Positions 14,801 to 28,140 of a stretch of DNA of 64,000 nt are shown here, in pieces. Positions within the stretch are counted from its first letter, which is position 1, and each line of letters begins with the position of its first letter. The position numbers were made by a program, and so were the translations under genes. The notes below the pieces were generated by a model. It saw nothing but the letters and a program-made list of their open reading frames with translations, ran no database searches and had not been told where the DNA came from. The stretch comes from Ptiloglossa arizonensis. Taxonomy: Eukaryota; Arthropoda; Insecta; Hymenoptera; Colletidae. The stretch is from NCBI RefSeq assembly GCF_051014685.1, contig NW_027478462.1, forward strand, positions 1,357,568-1,421,567, read 5' to 3'.

Positions 14801-15534
14801 GTTACTCGTTTCGAGCATCAGAACTGCGAAAATTTTGAGTTTCTCAAGCGTTTCTTATCTCCAAACTGCCATATCTCGCGAACGGATTGATCAATCCGCA
14901 AAATTTCTGTTGCATCTGAAAGTAGAAACTCGCCCGATTACAACGGTATGCGCACTTTTCCCCTAGGCCGTTCTAGTTATTCGTGTCGAGCATCAGAACT
15001 GCGAAAATTTTGAGTTTCTCAAGCGTTTCTTACCTCCAAACTGCCATATCTCGCGAACGGATTGACCAATCCGCAAAATTTCTGTTGCATCTGAAAGTAG
15101 AAACTCGCCCGATTACAACGGTATGCGTACTTTTCCCCTAGGCCGTTCTAGTTACTCGTTTCGAGCATCAGAACTGCGAAAATTTTGAGTTTCTCAAGCG
15201 TTTCTTATCTCCAAACTGCCATATCTCGCGAACGGATTGATCAATCCGCAAAATTTCAGTTGCATCTGAAAGTAGAAACTCGCCCGATTACAACGGTATG
15301 CGTACTTTTCCGCTAGGCCGTTCTAGTTATTCGTTTCGAGCATCAGAACTGCGAAAATTTTGAGTTTCTCAAGCGTTTCTTACCTCCAAACTGCCATATC
15401 TCGCGAACGGATTGATCAATCCGCAAAATTTCTGTTGCATCTGAAAGTAGAAACTCGCCCGATTACAACGGTATGCGTACTTTTCCGCTAGGCCGTTCTA
15501 GTTATTCGTTTCGAGCATCAGAACTGCGAAAATT
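11860..15534 (+). repeat. 7-mer HOR, 1,225 bp, three units
   Basis: Markers recur at exactly 1,225 bp: the TTACTCAAG monomer with CCCCAAGG starts near 11860, 13085 and 14310; CAAACG occurs at 12221, 13446 and 14671; and TTTCAGTTGC at 14031 and 15256. From 13085 the seven monomers are, in order: TTACTC/CCAAGG; GATCAA/CGCTAGG; CAAACG/GACC; GATCAA/GCGCAC/GTGTCG; GACC; GATCAA/TCAG/CGCTAGG; GATCAA/CGCTAGG. The second and third units look identical wherever I compared them. The first differs in its last two monomers (a CCTATGCC type, then a GGTGTGCG type). The next marker interval, CAAACG 14671 to 16246, is 9 monomers, so the period changes there. Confidence 0.88.
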
Positions 15535-17849
15535 TTGAGTTTCTCAAGCGTTTCTTACCTCCAAACTGCCATATCTCGCGAACGGATAGACCAATCCGCA
15601 AAATTTCTGTTGCATCTGAAAGCAGAAACTCGCCCGATTACAACGGTATGCGTACTTTTCCCCTATGCCGTTCTAGTTACTCGTTTCGAGCATCAGAACT
15701 GCGAAAATTTTGAGTTTCTCAAGCGTTTCTTATTTCCAAACTGCCATATCTCGCGAACGGATTGACCAATCCGCAAAATTTCTGTTGCATCTGAAAGTAG
15801 AAACTCGCCCGATTACAACGGTGTGCGTACTTTTCCCCTAGGCCGTTCTAGTTATTCGTTTCGAGCATCAGAACTGCGAAAATTTTGAGTTACTCAAGCG
15901 TTTCTTACCTCCAAACTGCCATATCTCGCGAACGGATTGACCAATCCGCAAAATTTCTGTTGCATCTGAAAGTAGAAACTCGCCCGATTACAACGGTATG
16001 CGTACTTTTCCCCTAGGCCGTTCTAGTTACTCGTTTCGAGCATCAGAACTGCGAAAATTTTGAGTTTCTCAAGCGTTTCTTATCTCCAAACTGCCATATC
16101 TCGCGAACGGATTGATCAATCCGCAAAATTTCTGTTGCATCTGAAAGTAGAAACTCGCCCGATTACAACGGTATGCGTACTTTTCCGCTAGGCCGTTCTA
16201 GTTATTCGTTTCGAGCATCAGAACTGCGAAAATTTTGAGTTTCTCAAACGTTTCTTACCTCCAAACTGCCATATCTCGCGAACGGATTGACCAATCCGCA
16301 AAATTTCTGTTGCATCTGAAAGTAGAAACTCGCCCGATTACAACGGTATGCGTACTTTTCCCCTAGGCCGTTCTAGTTACTCGTTTCGAGCATCAGAACT
16401 GCGAAAATTTTGAGTTTCTCAAGCGTTTCTTATCTCCAAACTGCCATATCTCGCGAACGGATTGATCAATCCGCAAAATTTCTGTTGCATCTGAAAGTAG
16501 AAACTCGCCCGATTACAACGGTATGCGCACTTTTCCCCTAGGCCGTTCTAGTTATTCGTGTCGAGCATCAGAACTGCGAAAATTTTGAGTTTCTCAAGCG
16601 TTTCTTACCTCCAAACTGCCATATCTCGCGAACGGATTGACCAATCCGCAAAATTTCTGTTGCATCTGAAAGTAGAAACTCGCCCGATTACAACGGTATG
16701 CGTACTTTTCCCCTAGGCCGTTCTAGTTACTCGTTTCGAGCATCAGAACTGCGAAAATTTTGAGTTTCTCAAGCGTTTCTTATCTCCAAACTGCCATATC
16801 TCGCGAACGGATTGATCAATCCGCAAAATTTCAGTTGCATCTGAAAGTAGAAACTCGCCCGATTACAACGGTATGCGTACTTTTCCGCTAGGCCGTTCTA
16901 GTTATTCGTTTCGAGCATCAGAACTGCGAAAATTTTGAGTTTCTCAAGCGTTTCTTACCTCCAAACTGCCATATCTCGCGAACGGATTGACCAATCCGCA
17001 AAATTTCTGTTGCTTCTGAAAGTAGAAACTCGCCCGATTACAACGGTATGCGTACTTTTCCCCTAGGCCGTTCTAGTTACTCGTTTCGAGCATCAGAACT
17101 GCGAAAATTTTGAGTTTCTCAAGCGTTTCTTATCTCCAAACTGCCATATCTCGCGAACGGATTGATCAATCCGCAAAATTTCTGTTGCATCTGAAAGTAG
17201 AAACTCGCCCGATTACAACGGTATGCGCACTTTTCCCCTAGGCCGTTCTAGTTATTCGTGTCGAGCATCAGAACTGCGAAAATTTTGAGTTTCTCAAGCG
17301 TTTCTTACCTCCAAACTACCATATCTCGCGAACGGATTCACCAATCCGCAAAATTTCTGTTGCTTCTGAAAGTAGAAACTCGCCCGATTACAACGGTATG
17401 CGTGCTTTTCCCCTAGGCCGTTCTAGTTACTCGTTTCGAGCATCAGAACTGCGAAAATTTCGAGTTTCTCAAGCGTTTCTTACCTCCAAACTGCCATATC
17501 TCGCGAACGGATAGACCAATCCGCAAAATTTCTATTGCATCTGAATGTAGAAACTCGCCCGATTACAACGGTATGTGTAGTCTTCCCCTAGGCCGTTCCA
17601 GGTATTCGTTTCGAGCATCAGAACTGCGAAAATTTTGAGTTTCTCAAGCGTTTCTTACATCCATACTGCCATATCTCGCGAACGGAATGACCAATCCGCA
17701 AAATTTCTGTTGCATCTGAAAGCAGAAACTCGCCCGATTACAACGGTATGCGTACTTTTCCCCTATGCCGTTCTAGTTACTCGTTTCGAGCATCAGAACT
17801 GCGAAAATTTTGAGTTTCTCAAGCGTTTCTTATCTCCAAACTGCCATAT
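15535..17849 (+). repeat. Satellite segment linking the 7-mer and 9-mer domains
   Basis: The markers of the 7-mer domain continue but at 9-monomer spacing (CAAACG 14671 to 16246; TTTCAGTTGC 15256 to 16831), because two monomers (a CCTATGCC type and a GGTGTGCG type) are inserted near 15.54-15.88 kb. The end of the segment, including the GTGCTTTTC monomer near 17403 and the CCATACTGCC monomer near 17665, reappears 5,075 bp (29 monomers) downstream at 22.5-22.7 kb. No gene is present. Confidence 0.75.
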
Positions 17850-20800
17850 CTCGCGAACGGATTGACCAATCCGCAAAATTTCTGTTGCATCTGAAAGTAG
17901 AAACTCGCCCGATTACAACGGTATGCGTACTTTTCCCCTAGGCCGTTCTAGTTACTCGTTTCGAGCATCAGAACTGCGAAAATTTTGAGTTTCTCAAGCG
18001 TTTCTTATCTCCAAACTGCCATATCTCGCGAACGGATTGATCAATCCGCAAAATTTCTGTTGCAACTGAAAGTAGAAACTCGCCCGATTACAACGGTATG
18101 CGTACTTTTCCGCTAGGCCGTTCTAGTTATTCGTTTCGAGCATCAGAACTGCGAAAATTTTGAGTTTCTCAAGCGTTTCTTACCTCCAAACTGCCATATC
18201 TCGCGAACGGATTGACCAATCCGCAAAATTTCTGTTGCATCTGAAAGTAGAAACTCGCCCGATTACAACGGTATGCGTACTTTTCCCCTAGGCCGTTCTA
18301 GTTACTCGTTTCGAGCATCAGAACTGCGAAAATTTTGAGTTTCTCAAGCGTTTCTTATCTCCAAACTGCCATATCTCGCGAACGGATTGATCAATCCGCA
18401 AAATTTCTGTTGCATCTGAAAGTAGAAACTCGCCCGATTACAACGGTATGCGCACTTTTCCCCTAGGCCGTTCTAGTTATTCGTGTCGAGCATCAGAACT
18501 GCGAAAATTTTGAGTTTCTCAAGCGTTTCTTACTTCCAAACTACCATATCTCGCGAACGGATCGACCAATCCGCAAAATTTCTGTTGCTTCTGAAAGTTG
18601 AAACTCGCCCGATTACAACGGTATGCGTACTTCTCCCCTAGGCCGTTGTAGTCATTCGTTTCGAGCATCAGAACTGCGAAAATTTTGAGTTTCTCAAGCG
18701 TTTCTTATCTCCAAACTGCCATATCTCGCGAACGGATTGATCAATCCGCAAAATTTCTGTTGCATCTGAAAGTAGAAACTCGCCCGATTACAACGGTATG
18801 CGCACTTGTCCCCTAGGCGGTTCTAGTTATTCGTTTCGAGCATCAGAACTGCGAAAATTTTGAGTTTCTCAAGCGTTTCTTACCTCCAAACTGCCATATC
18901 TCGCGAACGGATTGACCAATCCGCAAAATTTCTGTTGCATCTGAAAGTAGAAACTCGCCCGATTACAACGGTGGGTGTAGTTTTCCCCTAGGCCGTTCTA
19001 GTTATTCGTTTCGAGCATCAGAACTGCGAAAATTTTGAGTTTCTCAAGCGTTTCTTACCTCCAAACTGCCATATCTCGCGAACGGATAGACCAATCCGCA
19101 AAATTTCTGTTGCATCTGAAAGCAGAAACTCGCCCGATTACAACGGTATGCGTACTTTTCCCCTATGCCGTTCTAGTTACTCGTTTCGAGCATCAGAACT
19201 GCGAAAATTTTGAGTTTCTCAAGCGTTTCTTATTTCCAAACTGCCATATCTCGCGAACGGATTGACCAATCCGCAAAATTTCTGTTGCATCTGAAAGTAG
19301 AAACTCGCCCGATTACAACGGTGTGCGTACTTTTCCCCTAGGCCGTTCTAGTTATTCGTTTCGAGCATCAGAACTGCGAAAATTTTGAGTTACTCAAGCG
19401 TTTCTTACCTCCAAACTGCCATATCTCGCGAACGGATTGACCAATCCGCAAAATTTCTGTTGCATCTGAAAGTAGAAACTCGCCCGATTACAACGGTATG
19501 CGTACTTTTCCCCTAGGCCGTTCTAGTTACTCGTTTCGAGCATCAGAACTGCGAAAATTTTGAGTTTCTCAAGCGTTTCTTATCTCCAAACTGCCATATC
19601 TCGCGAACGGATTGATCAATCCGCAAAATTTCTGTTGCAACTGAAAGTAGAAACTCGCCCGATTACAACGGTATGCGTACTTTTCCGCTAGGCCGTTCTA
19701 GTTATTCGTTTCGAGCATCAGAACTGCGAAAATTTTGAGTTTCTCAAGCGTTTCTTACCTCCAAACTGCCATATCTCGCGAACGGATTGACCAATCCGCA
19801 AAATTTCTGTTGCATCTGAAAGTAGAAACTCGCCCGATTACAACGGTATGCGTACTTTTCCCCTAGGCCGTTCTAGTTACTCGTTTCGAGCATCAGAACT
19901 GCGAAAATTTTGAGTTTCTCAAGCGTTTCTTATCTCCAAACTGCCATATCTCGCGAACGGATTGATCAATCCGCAAAATTTCTGTTGCATCTGAAAGTAG
20001 AAACTCGCCCGATTACAACGGTATGCGCACTTTTCCCCTAGGCCGTTCTAGTTATTCGTGTCGAGCATCAGAACTGCGAAAATTTTGAGTTTCTCAAGCG
20101 TTTCTTACTTCCAAACTACCATATCTCGCGAACGGATCGACCAATCCGCAAAATTTCTGTTGCTTCTGAAAGTTGAAACTCGCCCGATTACAACGGTATG
20201 CGTACTTCTCCCCTAGGCCGTTGTAGTCATTCGTTTCGAGCATCAGAACTGCGAAAATTTTGAGTTTCTCAAGCGTTTCTTATCTCCAAACTGCCATATC
20301 TCGCGAACGGATTGATCAATCCGCAAAATTTCTGTTGCATCTGAAAGTAGAAACTCGCCCGATTACAACGGTATGCGCACTTGTCCCCTAGGCGGTTCTA
20401 GTTATTCGTTTCGAGCATCAGAACTGCGAAAATTTTGAGTTTCTCAAGCGTTTCTTACCTCCAAACTGCCATATCTCGCGAACGGATTGACCAATCCGCA
20501 AAATTTCTGTTGCATCTGAAAGTAGAAACTCGCCCGATTACAACGGTGGGTGTAGTTTTCCCCTAGGCCGTTCTAGTTATTCGTTTCGAGCATCAGAACT
20601 GCGAAAATTTTGAGTTTCTCAAGCGTTTCTTACCTCCAAACTGCCATATCTCGCGAACGGATAGACCAATCCGCAAAATTTCTGTTGCATCTGAAAGCAG
20701 AAACTCGCCCGATTACAACGGTATGCGTACTTTTCCCCTATGCCGTTCTAGTTACTCGTTTCGAGCATCAGAACTGCGAAAATTTTGAGTTTCTCAAGCG

Positions 20801-21150
20801 TTTCTTATTTCCAAACTGCCATATCTCGCGAACGGATTGACCAATCCGCAAAATTTCTGTTGCATCTGAAAGTAGAAACTCGCCCGATTACAACGGTGTG
20901 CGTACTTTTCCCCTAGGCCGTTCTAGTTATTCGTTTCGAGCATCAGAACTGCGAAAATTTTGAGTTACTCAAGCGTTTCTTACCTCCAAACTGCCATATC
21001 TCGCGAACGGATTGACCAATCCGCAAAATTTCTGTTGCATCTGAAAGTAGAAACTCGCCCGATTACAACGGTATGCGTACTTTTCCCCTAGGCCGTTCTA
21101 GTTACTCGTTTCGAGCATCAGAACTGCGAAAATTTTGAGTTTCTCAAGCG
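17850..21150 (+). repeat. 9-mer HOR, 1,575 bp, two units plus a partial unit
   Basis: Marker pairs 1,575 bp apart are TTGCAACTG at 18061 and 19636, GGTGGGTG at 18972 and 20547, the TTACTTCC/ACTACC/GTTGAAAC monomer near 18.53 and 20.11 kb, and GCGCACTTGTCC in the seventh monomer of each unit. After about 21.2 kb the pattern diverges: the expected TTGCAACTG is TTGCATCTG. Boundaries are given to the nearest monomer. Confidence 0.85.
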
Positions 21151-21699
21151 TTTCTTATCTCCAAACTGCCATATCTCGCGAACGGATTGATCAATCCGCA
21201 AAATTTCTGTTGCATCTGAAAGTAGAAACTCGCCCGATTACAACGGTATGCGTACTTTTCCGCTAGGCCGTTCTAGTTATTCGTTTCGAGCATCAGAACT
21301 GCGAAAATTTTGAGTTTCTCAAGCGTTTCTTATCTCCAAACTGCCATATCTCGCGAACGGATTGATCAATCCGCAAAATTTCTGTTGCATCTGAAAGTAG
21401 AAACTCGCCCGATTACAACGGTATGCGTACTTTTCCCCTAGGCCGTTCTAGTTACTCGTTTCGAGCATCAGAACTGCGAAAATTTTGAGTTTCTCAAGCG
21501 TTTCTTATCTCCAAACTGCCATATCTCGCGAACGGATTGATCAATCCGCAAAATTTCTGTTGCATCTGAAAGTAGAAACTCGCCCGATTACAACGGTATG
21601 CGCACTTTTCCCCTAGGCCGTTCTAGTTATTCGTGTCGAGCATCAGAACTGCGAAAATTTTGAGTTTCTCAAGCGTTTCTTACCTCCAAACTGCCATAT

Positions 21700-24600
21700 C
21701 TCGCGAACGGATTGACCAATCCGCAAAATTTCTGTTGCATCTGAAAGTAGAAACTCGCCCGATTACAACGGTATGCGTACTTTTCCCCTAGGCCGTTCTA
21801 GTTACTCGTTTCGAGCATCAGAACTGCGAAAATTTTGAGTTTCTCAAGCGTTTCTTATCTCCAAACTGCCATATCTCGCGAACGGATTGATCAATCCGCA
21901 AAATTTCAGTTGCATCTGAAAGTAGAAACTCGCCCGATTACAACGGTATGCGTACTTTTCCGCTAGGCCGTTCTAGTTATTCGTTTCGAGCATCAGAACT
22001 GCGAAAATTTTGAGTTTCTCAAGCGTTTCTTACCTCCAAACTGCCATATCTCGCGAACGGATTGACCAATCCGCAAAATTTCTGTTGCTTCTGAAAGTAG
22101 AAACTCGCCCGATTACAACGGTATGCGTACTTTTCCCCTAGGCCGTTCTAGTTACTCGTTTCGAGCATCAGAACTGCGAAAATTTTGAGTTTCTCAAGCG
22201 TTTCTTATCTCCAAACTGCCATATCTCGCGAACGGATTGATCAATCCGCAAAATTTCTGTTGCATCTGAAAGTAGAAACTCGCCCGATTACAACGGTATG
22301 CGCACTTTTCCCCTAGGCCGTTCTAGTTATTCGTGTCGAGCATCAGAACTGCGAAAATTTTGAGTTTCTCAAGCGTTTCTTACCTCCAAACTACCATATC
22401 TCGCGAACGGATTCACCAATCCGCAAAATTTCTGTTGCTTCTGAAAGTAGAAACTCGCCCGATTACAACGGTATGCGTGCTTTTCCCCTAGGCCGTTCTA
22501 GTTACTCGTTTCGAGCATCAGAACTGCGAAAATTTCGAGTTTCTCAAGCGTTTCTTACCTCCAAACTGCCATATCTCGCGAACGGATAGACCAATCCGCA
22601 AAATTTCTATTGCATCTGAATGTAGAAACTCGCCCGATTACAACGGTATGTGTAGTTTTCCCCTAGGCCGTTCCAGGTATTCGTTTCGAGCATCAGAACT
22701 GCGAAAATTTTGAGTTTCTCAAGCGTTTCTTACATCCATACTGCCATATCTCGCGAACGGAATGACCAATCCGCAAAATTTCTGTTGCATCTGAAAGCAG
22801 AAACTCGCCCGATTACAACGGTATGCGTACTTTTCCCCTATGCCGTTCTAGTTACTCGTTTCGAGCATCAGAACTGCGAAAATTTTGAGTTTCTCAAGCG
22901 TTTCTTACCTCCAAACTGCCATATCTCGCGAACGGATTGACCAATCCGCAAAATTTCTGTTGCATCTGAAAGTAGAAACTCGCCCGATTACAACGGTATG
23001 CGTACTTTTCCCCTAGGCCGTTCTAGTTACTCGTTTCGAGCATCAGAACTGCGAAAATTTTGAGTTTCTCAAGCGTTTCTTATCTCCAAACTGCCATATC
23101 TCGCGAACGGATTGATCAATCCGCAAAATTTCTGTTGCAACTGAAAGTAGAAACTCGCCCGATTACAACGGTATGCGTACTTTTCCGCTAGGCCGTTCTA
23201 GTTATTCGTTTCGAGCATCAGAACTGCGAAAATTTTGAGTTTCTCAAGCGTTTCTTACCTCCAAACTGCCATATCTCGCGAACGGATTGACCAATCCGCA
23301 AAATTTCTGTTGCATCTGAAAGTAGAAACTCGCCCGATTACAACGGTATGCGTACTTTTCCCCTAGGCCGTTCTAGTTACTCGTTTCGAGCATCAGAACT
23401 GCGAAAATTTTGAGTTTCTCAAGCGTTTCTTATCTCCAAACTGCCATATCTCGCGAACGGATTGATCAATCCGCAAAATTTCTGTTGCATCTGAAAGTAG
23501 AAACTCGCCCGATTACAACGGTATGCGCACTTTTCCCCTAGGCCGTTCTAGTTATTCGTGTCGAGCATCAGAACTGCGAAAATTTTGAGTTTCTCAAGCG
23601 TTTCTTACCTCCAAACTGCCATATCTCGCGAACGGATTGACCAATCCGCAAAATTTCTGTTGCATCTGAAAGTAGAAACTCGCCCGATTACAACGGTATG
23701 CGCACTTTTCCCCTAGGCCGTTCTAGTTATTCGTGTCGAGCATCAGAACTGCGAAAATTTTGAGTTTCTCAAGCGTTTCTTACCTCCAAACTGCCATATC
23801 TCGCGAACGGATAGACCAATCCGCAAAATTTCTGTTGCATCTGAAAGCAGAAACTCGCCCGATTACAACGGTATGCGTACTTTTCCCCTATGCCGTTCTA
23901 GTTACTCGTTTCGAGCATCAGAACTGCGAAAATTTTGAGTTTCTCAAGCGTTTCTTATTTCCAAACTGCCATATCTCGCGAACGGATTGACCAATCCGCA
24001 AAATTTCTGTTGCATCTGAAAGTAGAAACTCGCCCGATTACAACGGTGTGCGTACTTTTCCCCTAGGCCGTTCTAGTTATTCGTTTCGAGCATCAGAACT
24101 GCGAAAATTTTGAGTTACTCAAGCGTTTCTTACCTCCAAACTGCCATATCTCGCGAACGGATTGACCAATCCGCAAAATTTCTGTTGCATCTGAAAGTAG
24201 AAACTCGCCCGATTACAACGGTATGCGTACTTTTCCCCTAGGCCGTTCTAGTTACTCGTTTCGAGCATCAGAACTGCGAAAATTTTGAGTTTCTCAAGCG
24301 TTTCTTATTTCCAAACTGCCATATCTCGCGAACGGATTGATCAATCCGCAAAATTTCTGTTGCATCTGAAAGTAGAAACTCGCCCGATTACAACGGTATG
24401 CGTACTTTTCCGCTAGGCCGTTCTAGTTATTCGTTTCGAGCATCAGAACTGCGAAAATTTTGAGTTTCTCAAGCGTTTCTTACCTCCAAACTGCCATATC
24501 TCGCGAACGGATTGACCAATCCGCAAAATTTCTGTTGCATCTGAAAGTAGAAACTCGCCCGATTACAACGGTATGCGCACTTTTCCCCTAGGCCGTTCTA

Positions 24601-27600
24601 GTTATTCGTGTCGAGCATCAGAACTGCGAAAATTTTGAGTTTCTCAAGCGTTTCTTACCTCCAAACTGCCATATCTCGCGAACGGATTGACCAATCCGCA
24701 AAATTTCTGTTGCATCTGAAAGTAGAAACTCGCCCGATTACAACGGTATGCGTACTTTTCCCCTAGGCCGTTCTAGTTACTCGTTTCGAGCATCAGAACT
24801 GCGAAAATTTTGAGTTTTTCAAGCGTTTCTTATCTCCAAACTGCCATATCTCGCGAACGGATTGATCAATCCGCAAAATTTCAGTTGCATCTGAAAGTAG
24901 AAACTCGCCCGATTACAACGGTATGCGTACTTTTCCGCTAGGCCGTTCTAGTTATTCGTTTCGAGCATCAGAACTGCGAAAATTTTGAGTTTCTCAAGCG
25001 TTTCTTACCTCCAAACTGCCATATCTCGCGAACGGATTGACCAATCCGCAAAATTTCTGTTGCATCTGAAAGTAGAAACTCGCCCGATTACAACGGTATG
25101 CGTACTTTTCCCCTAGGCCGTTCTAGTTACTCGTTTCGAGCATCAGAACTGCGAAAATTTTGAGTTTCTCAAGCGTTTCTTATCTCCAAACTGCCATATC
25201 TCGCGAACGGATTGATCAATCCGCAAAATTTCTGTTGCATCTGAAAGTAGAAACTCGCCCGATTACAACGGTATGCGCACTTTTCCCCTAGGCCGTTCTA
25301 GTTATTCGTGTCGAGCATCAGAACTGCGAAAATTTTGAGTTTCTCAAGCGTTTCTTACCTCCAAACTACCATATCTCGCGAACGGATTCACCAATCCGCA
25401 AAATTTCTGTTGCTTCTGAAAGTAGAAACTCGCCCGATTACAACGGTATGCGTACTTTTCCCCTAGGCCGTTCTAGTTACTCGTTTCGAGCATCAGAACT
25501 GCGAAAATTTTGAGTTTCTCAAGCGTTTCTTACCTCCAAACTGCCATATCTCGCGAACGGATAGACCAATCCGCAAAATTTCTATTGCATCTGAATGTAG
25601 AAACTCGCCCGATTACAACGGTATGTGTAGTTTTCCCCTAGGCCGTTCCAGGTATTCGCTTCGAGCATCAGAACTGCGAAAATTTTGAGTTTCTCAAGCG
25701 TTTCTTACATCCATACTGCCATATCTCGCGAACGGAATGACCAATCCGCAAAATTTCTGTTGCATCTGAAAGCAGAAACTCGCCCGATTACAACGGTATG
25801 CGTACTTTTCCCCTATGCCGTTCTAGTTACTCGTTTCGAGCATCAGAACTGCGAAAATTTTGAGTTTCTCAAGCGTTTCTTATCTCCAAACTGCCATATC
25901 TCGCGAACGGATTGATCAATCCGCAAAATTTCTGTTGCATCTGAAAGCAGAAACTCGCCCGATTACAACGGTATGCGCACTTTTCCCCTAGGCCGTTCTA
26001 CTTATTCGTGTCGAGCATCAGAACTGCGAAAATTTTGAGTTTCTCAAGCGTTTCTTACCTCCAAACTACCATATCTCGCGAACGGATCGACCAATCCGCA
26101 AAATTTCTGTTGCTTCTGAAAGTTGAAACTCGCCCGATTACAACGGTATGCGTACTTCTCCCCTAGGCCGTTGTAGTCATTCGTTTCGAGCATCAGAACT
26201 GCGAAAATTTTGAGTTTCTCAAGCGTTTCTTATCTCCAAACTGCCATATCTCGCGAACGGATTGATCAATCCGCAAAATTTCTGTTGCATCTGAAAGTAG
26301 AAACTCGCCCGATTACAACGGTATGCGCACTTGTCCCCTAGGCGGTTCTAGTTATTCGTTTCGAGCATCAGAACTGCGAAAATTTTGAGTTTCTCAAGCG
26401 TTTCTTACCTCCAAACTGCCATATCTCGCGAACGGATTGACCAATCCGCAAAATTTCTGTTGCATCTGAAAGTAGAAACTCGCCCGATTACAACGGTGGG
26501 TGTAGTTTTCCCCTAGGCCGTTCTAGTTATTCGTTTCGAGCATCAGAACTGCGAAAATTTTGAGTTTCTCAAGCGTTTCTTACCTCCAAACTGCCATATC
26601 TCGCGAACGGATAGACCAATCCGCAAAATTTCTGTTGCATCTGAAAGCAGAAACTCGCCCGATTACAACGGTATGCGTACTTTTCCCCTATGCCGTTCTA
26701 GTTACTCGTTTCGAGCATCAGAACTGCGAAAATTTTGAGTTTCTCAAGCGTTTCTTATTTCCAAACTGCCATATCTCGCGAACGGATTGACCAATCCGCA
26801 AAATTTCTGTTGCATCTGAAAGTAGAAACTCGCCCGATTACAACGGTGTGCGTACTTTTCCCCTAGGCCGTTCTAGTTATTCGTTTCGAGCATCAGAACT
26901 GCGAAAATTTTGAGTTACTCAAGCGTTTCTTACCTCCAAACTGCCATATCTCGCGAACGGATTGACCAATCCGCAAAATTTCTGTTGCATCTGAAAGTAG
27001 AAACTCGCCCGATTACAACGGTATGCGTACTTTTCCCCTAGGCCGTTCTAGTTACTCGTTTCGAGCATCAGAACTGCGAAAATTTTGAGTTTCTCAAGCG
27101 TTTCTTATCTCCAAACTGCCATATCTCGCGAACGGATTGATCAATCCGCAAAATTTCTGTTGCATCTGAAAGTAGAAACTCGCCCGATTACAACGGTATG
27201 CGTACTTTTCCGCTAGGCCGTTCTAGTTATTCGTTTCGAGCATCAGAACTGCGAAAATTTTGAGTTTCTCAAACGTTTCTTACCTCCAAACTGCCATATC
27301 TCGCGAACGGATTGACCAATCCGCAAAATTTCTGTTGCATCTGAAAGTAGAAACTCGCCCGATTACAACGGTATGCGTACTTTTCCCCTAGGCCGTTCTA
27401 GTTACTCGTTTCGAGCATCAGAACTGCGAAAATTTTGAGTTTCTCAAGCGTTTCTTATCTCCAAACTGCCATATCTCGCGAACGGATTGATCAATCCGCA
27501 AAATTTCTGTTGCATCTGAAAGTAGAAACTCGCCCGATTACAACGGTATGCGCACTTTTCCCCTAGGCCGTTCTAGTTATTCGTGTCGAGCATCAGAACT

Positions 27601-28140
27601 GCGAAAATTTTGCGTTTCTCAAGCGTTTCTTACCTCCAAACTGCCATATCTCGCGAACGGATTGACCAATCCGCAAAATTTCTGTTGCATCTGAAAGTAG
27701 AAACTCGCCCGATTACAACGGTATGCGTACTTTTCCCCTAGGCCGTTCTAGTTACTCGTTTCGAGCATCAGAACTGCGAAAATTTTGAGTTTCTCAAGCG
27801 TTTCTTATCTCCAAACTGCCATATCTCGCGAACGGATTGATCAATCCGCAAAATTTCAGTTGCATCTGAAAGTAGAAACTCGCCCGATTACAACGGTATG
27901 CGTACTTTTCCGCTAGGCCGTTCTAGTTATTCGTTTCGAGCATCAGAACTGCGAAAATTTTGTGTTTCTCAAGCGTTTCTTACCTCCAAACTGCCATATC
28001 TCGCGAACGGATTGACCAAACCGCAAAATTTCTTTGCATCTGAAAGTAGAAACTCGCCCGATTACAACGGTATGCGTACTTTTCCCCTAGGCCGTTCTAG
28101 TTACTCGTTTCGAGCATCAGAACTGCGAAAATTTTGAGTT
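21700..28140 (+). repeat. 17-mer HOR domain, 2,975 bp spacing
   Basis: TTTCAGTTGC occurs at 21906, 24881 and 27856, exactly 17 monomers apart each time. The CCATACTGCC monomer recurs in the units starting near 22710 and 25685, also 2,975 bp apart, and again near 28331 at 2,624 bp (15 monomers less one base). Other markers in the domain are 16 or 18 monomers apart (the CCTATGCC unit of 23.76-23.99 kb versus those at 20.6 and 26.6 kb), so the copies differ by gains and losses of whole monomers. Confidence 0.75.
28030..28038 (+). other. 1-bp deletion, AATTTCTTTGC
   Basis: One G is missing from TTCTGTTGC. The marker distance from 25707 to 28331 is therefore 2,624 bp instead of 2,625. Confidence 0.85.
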
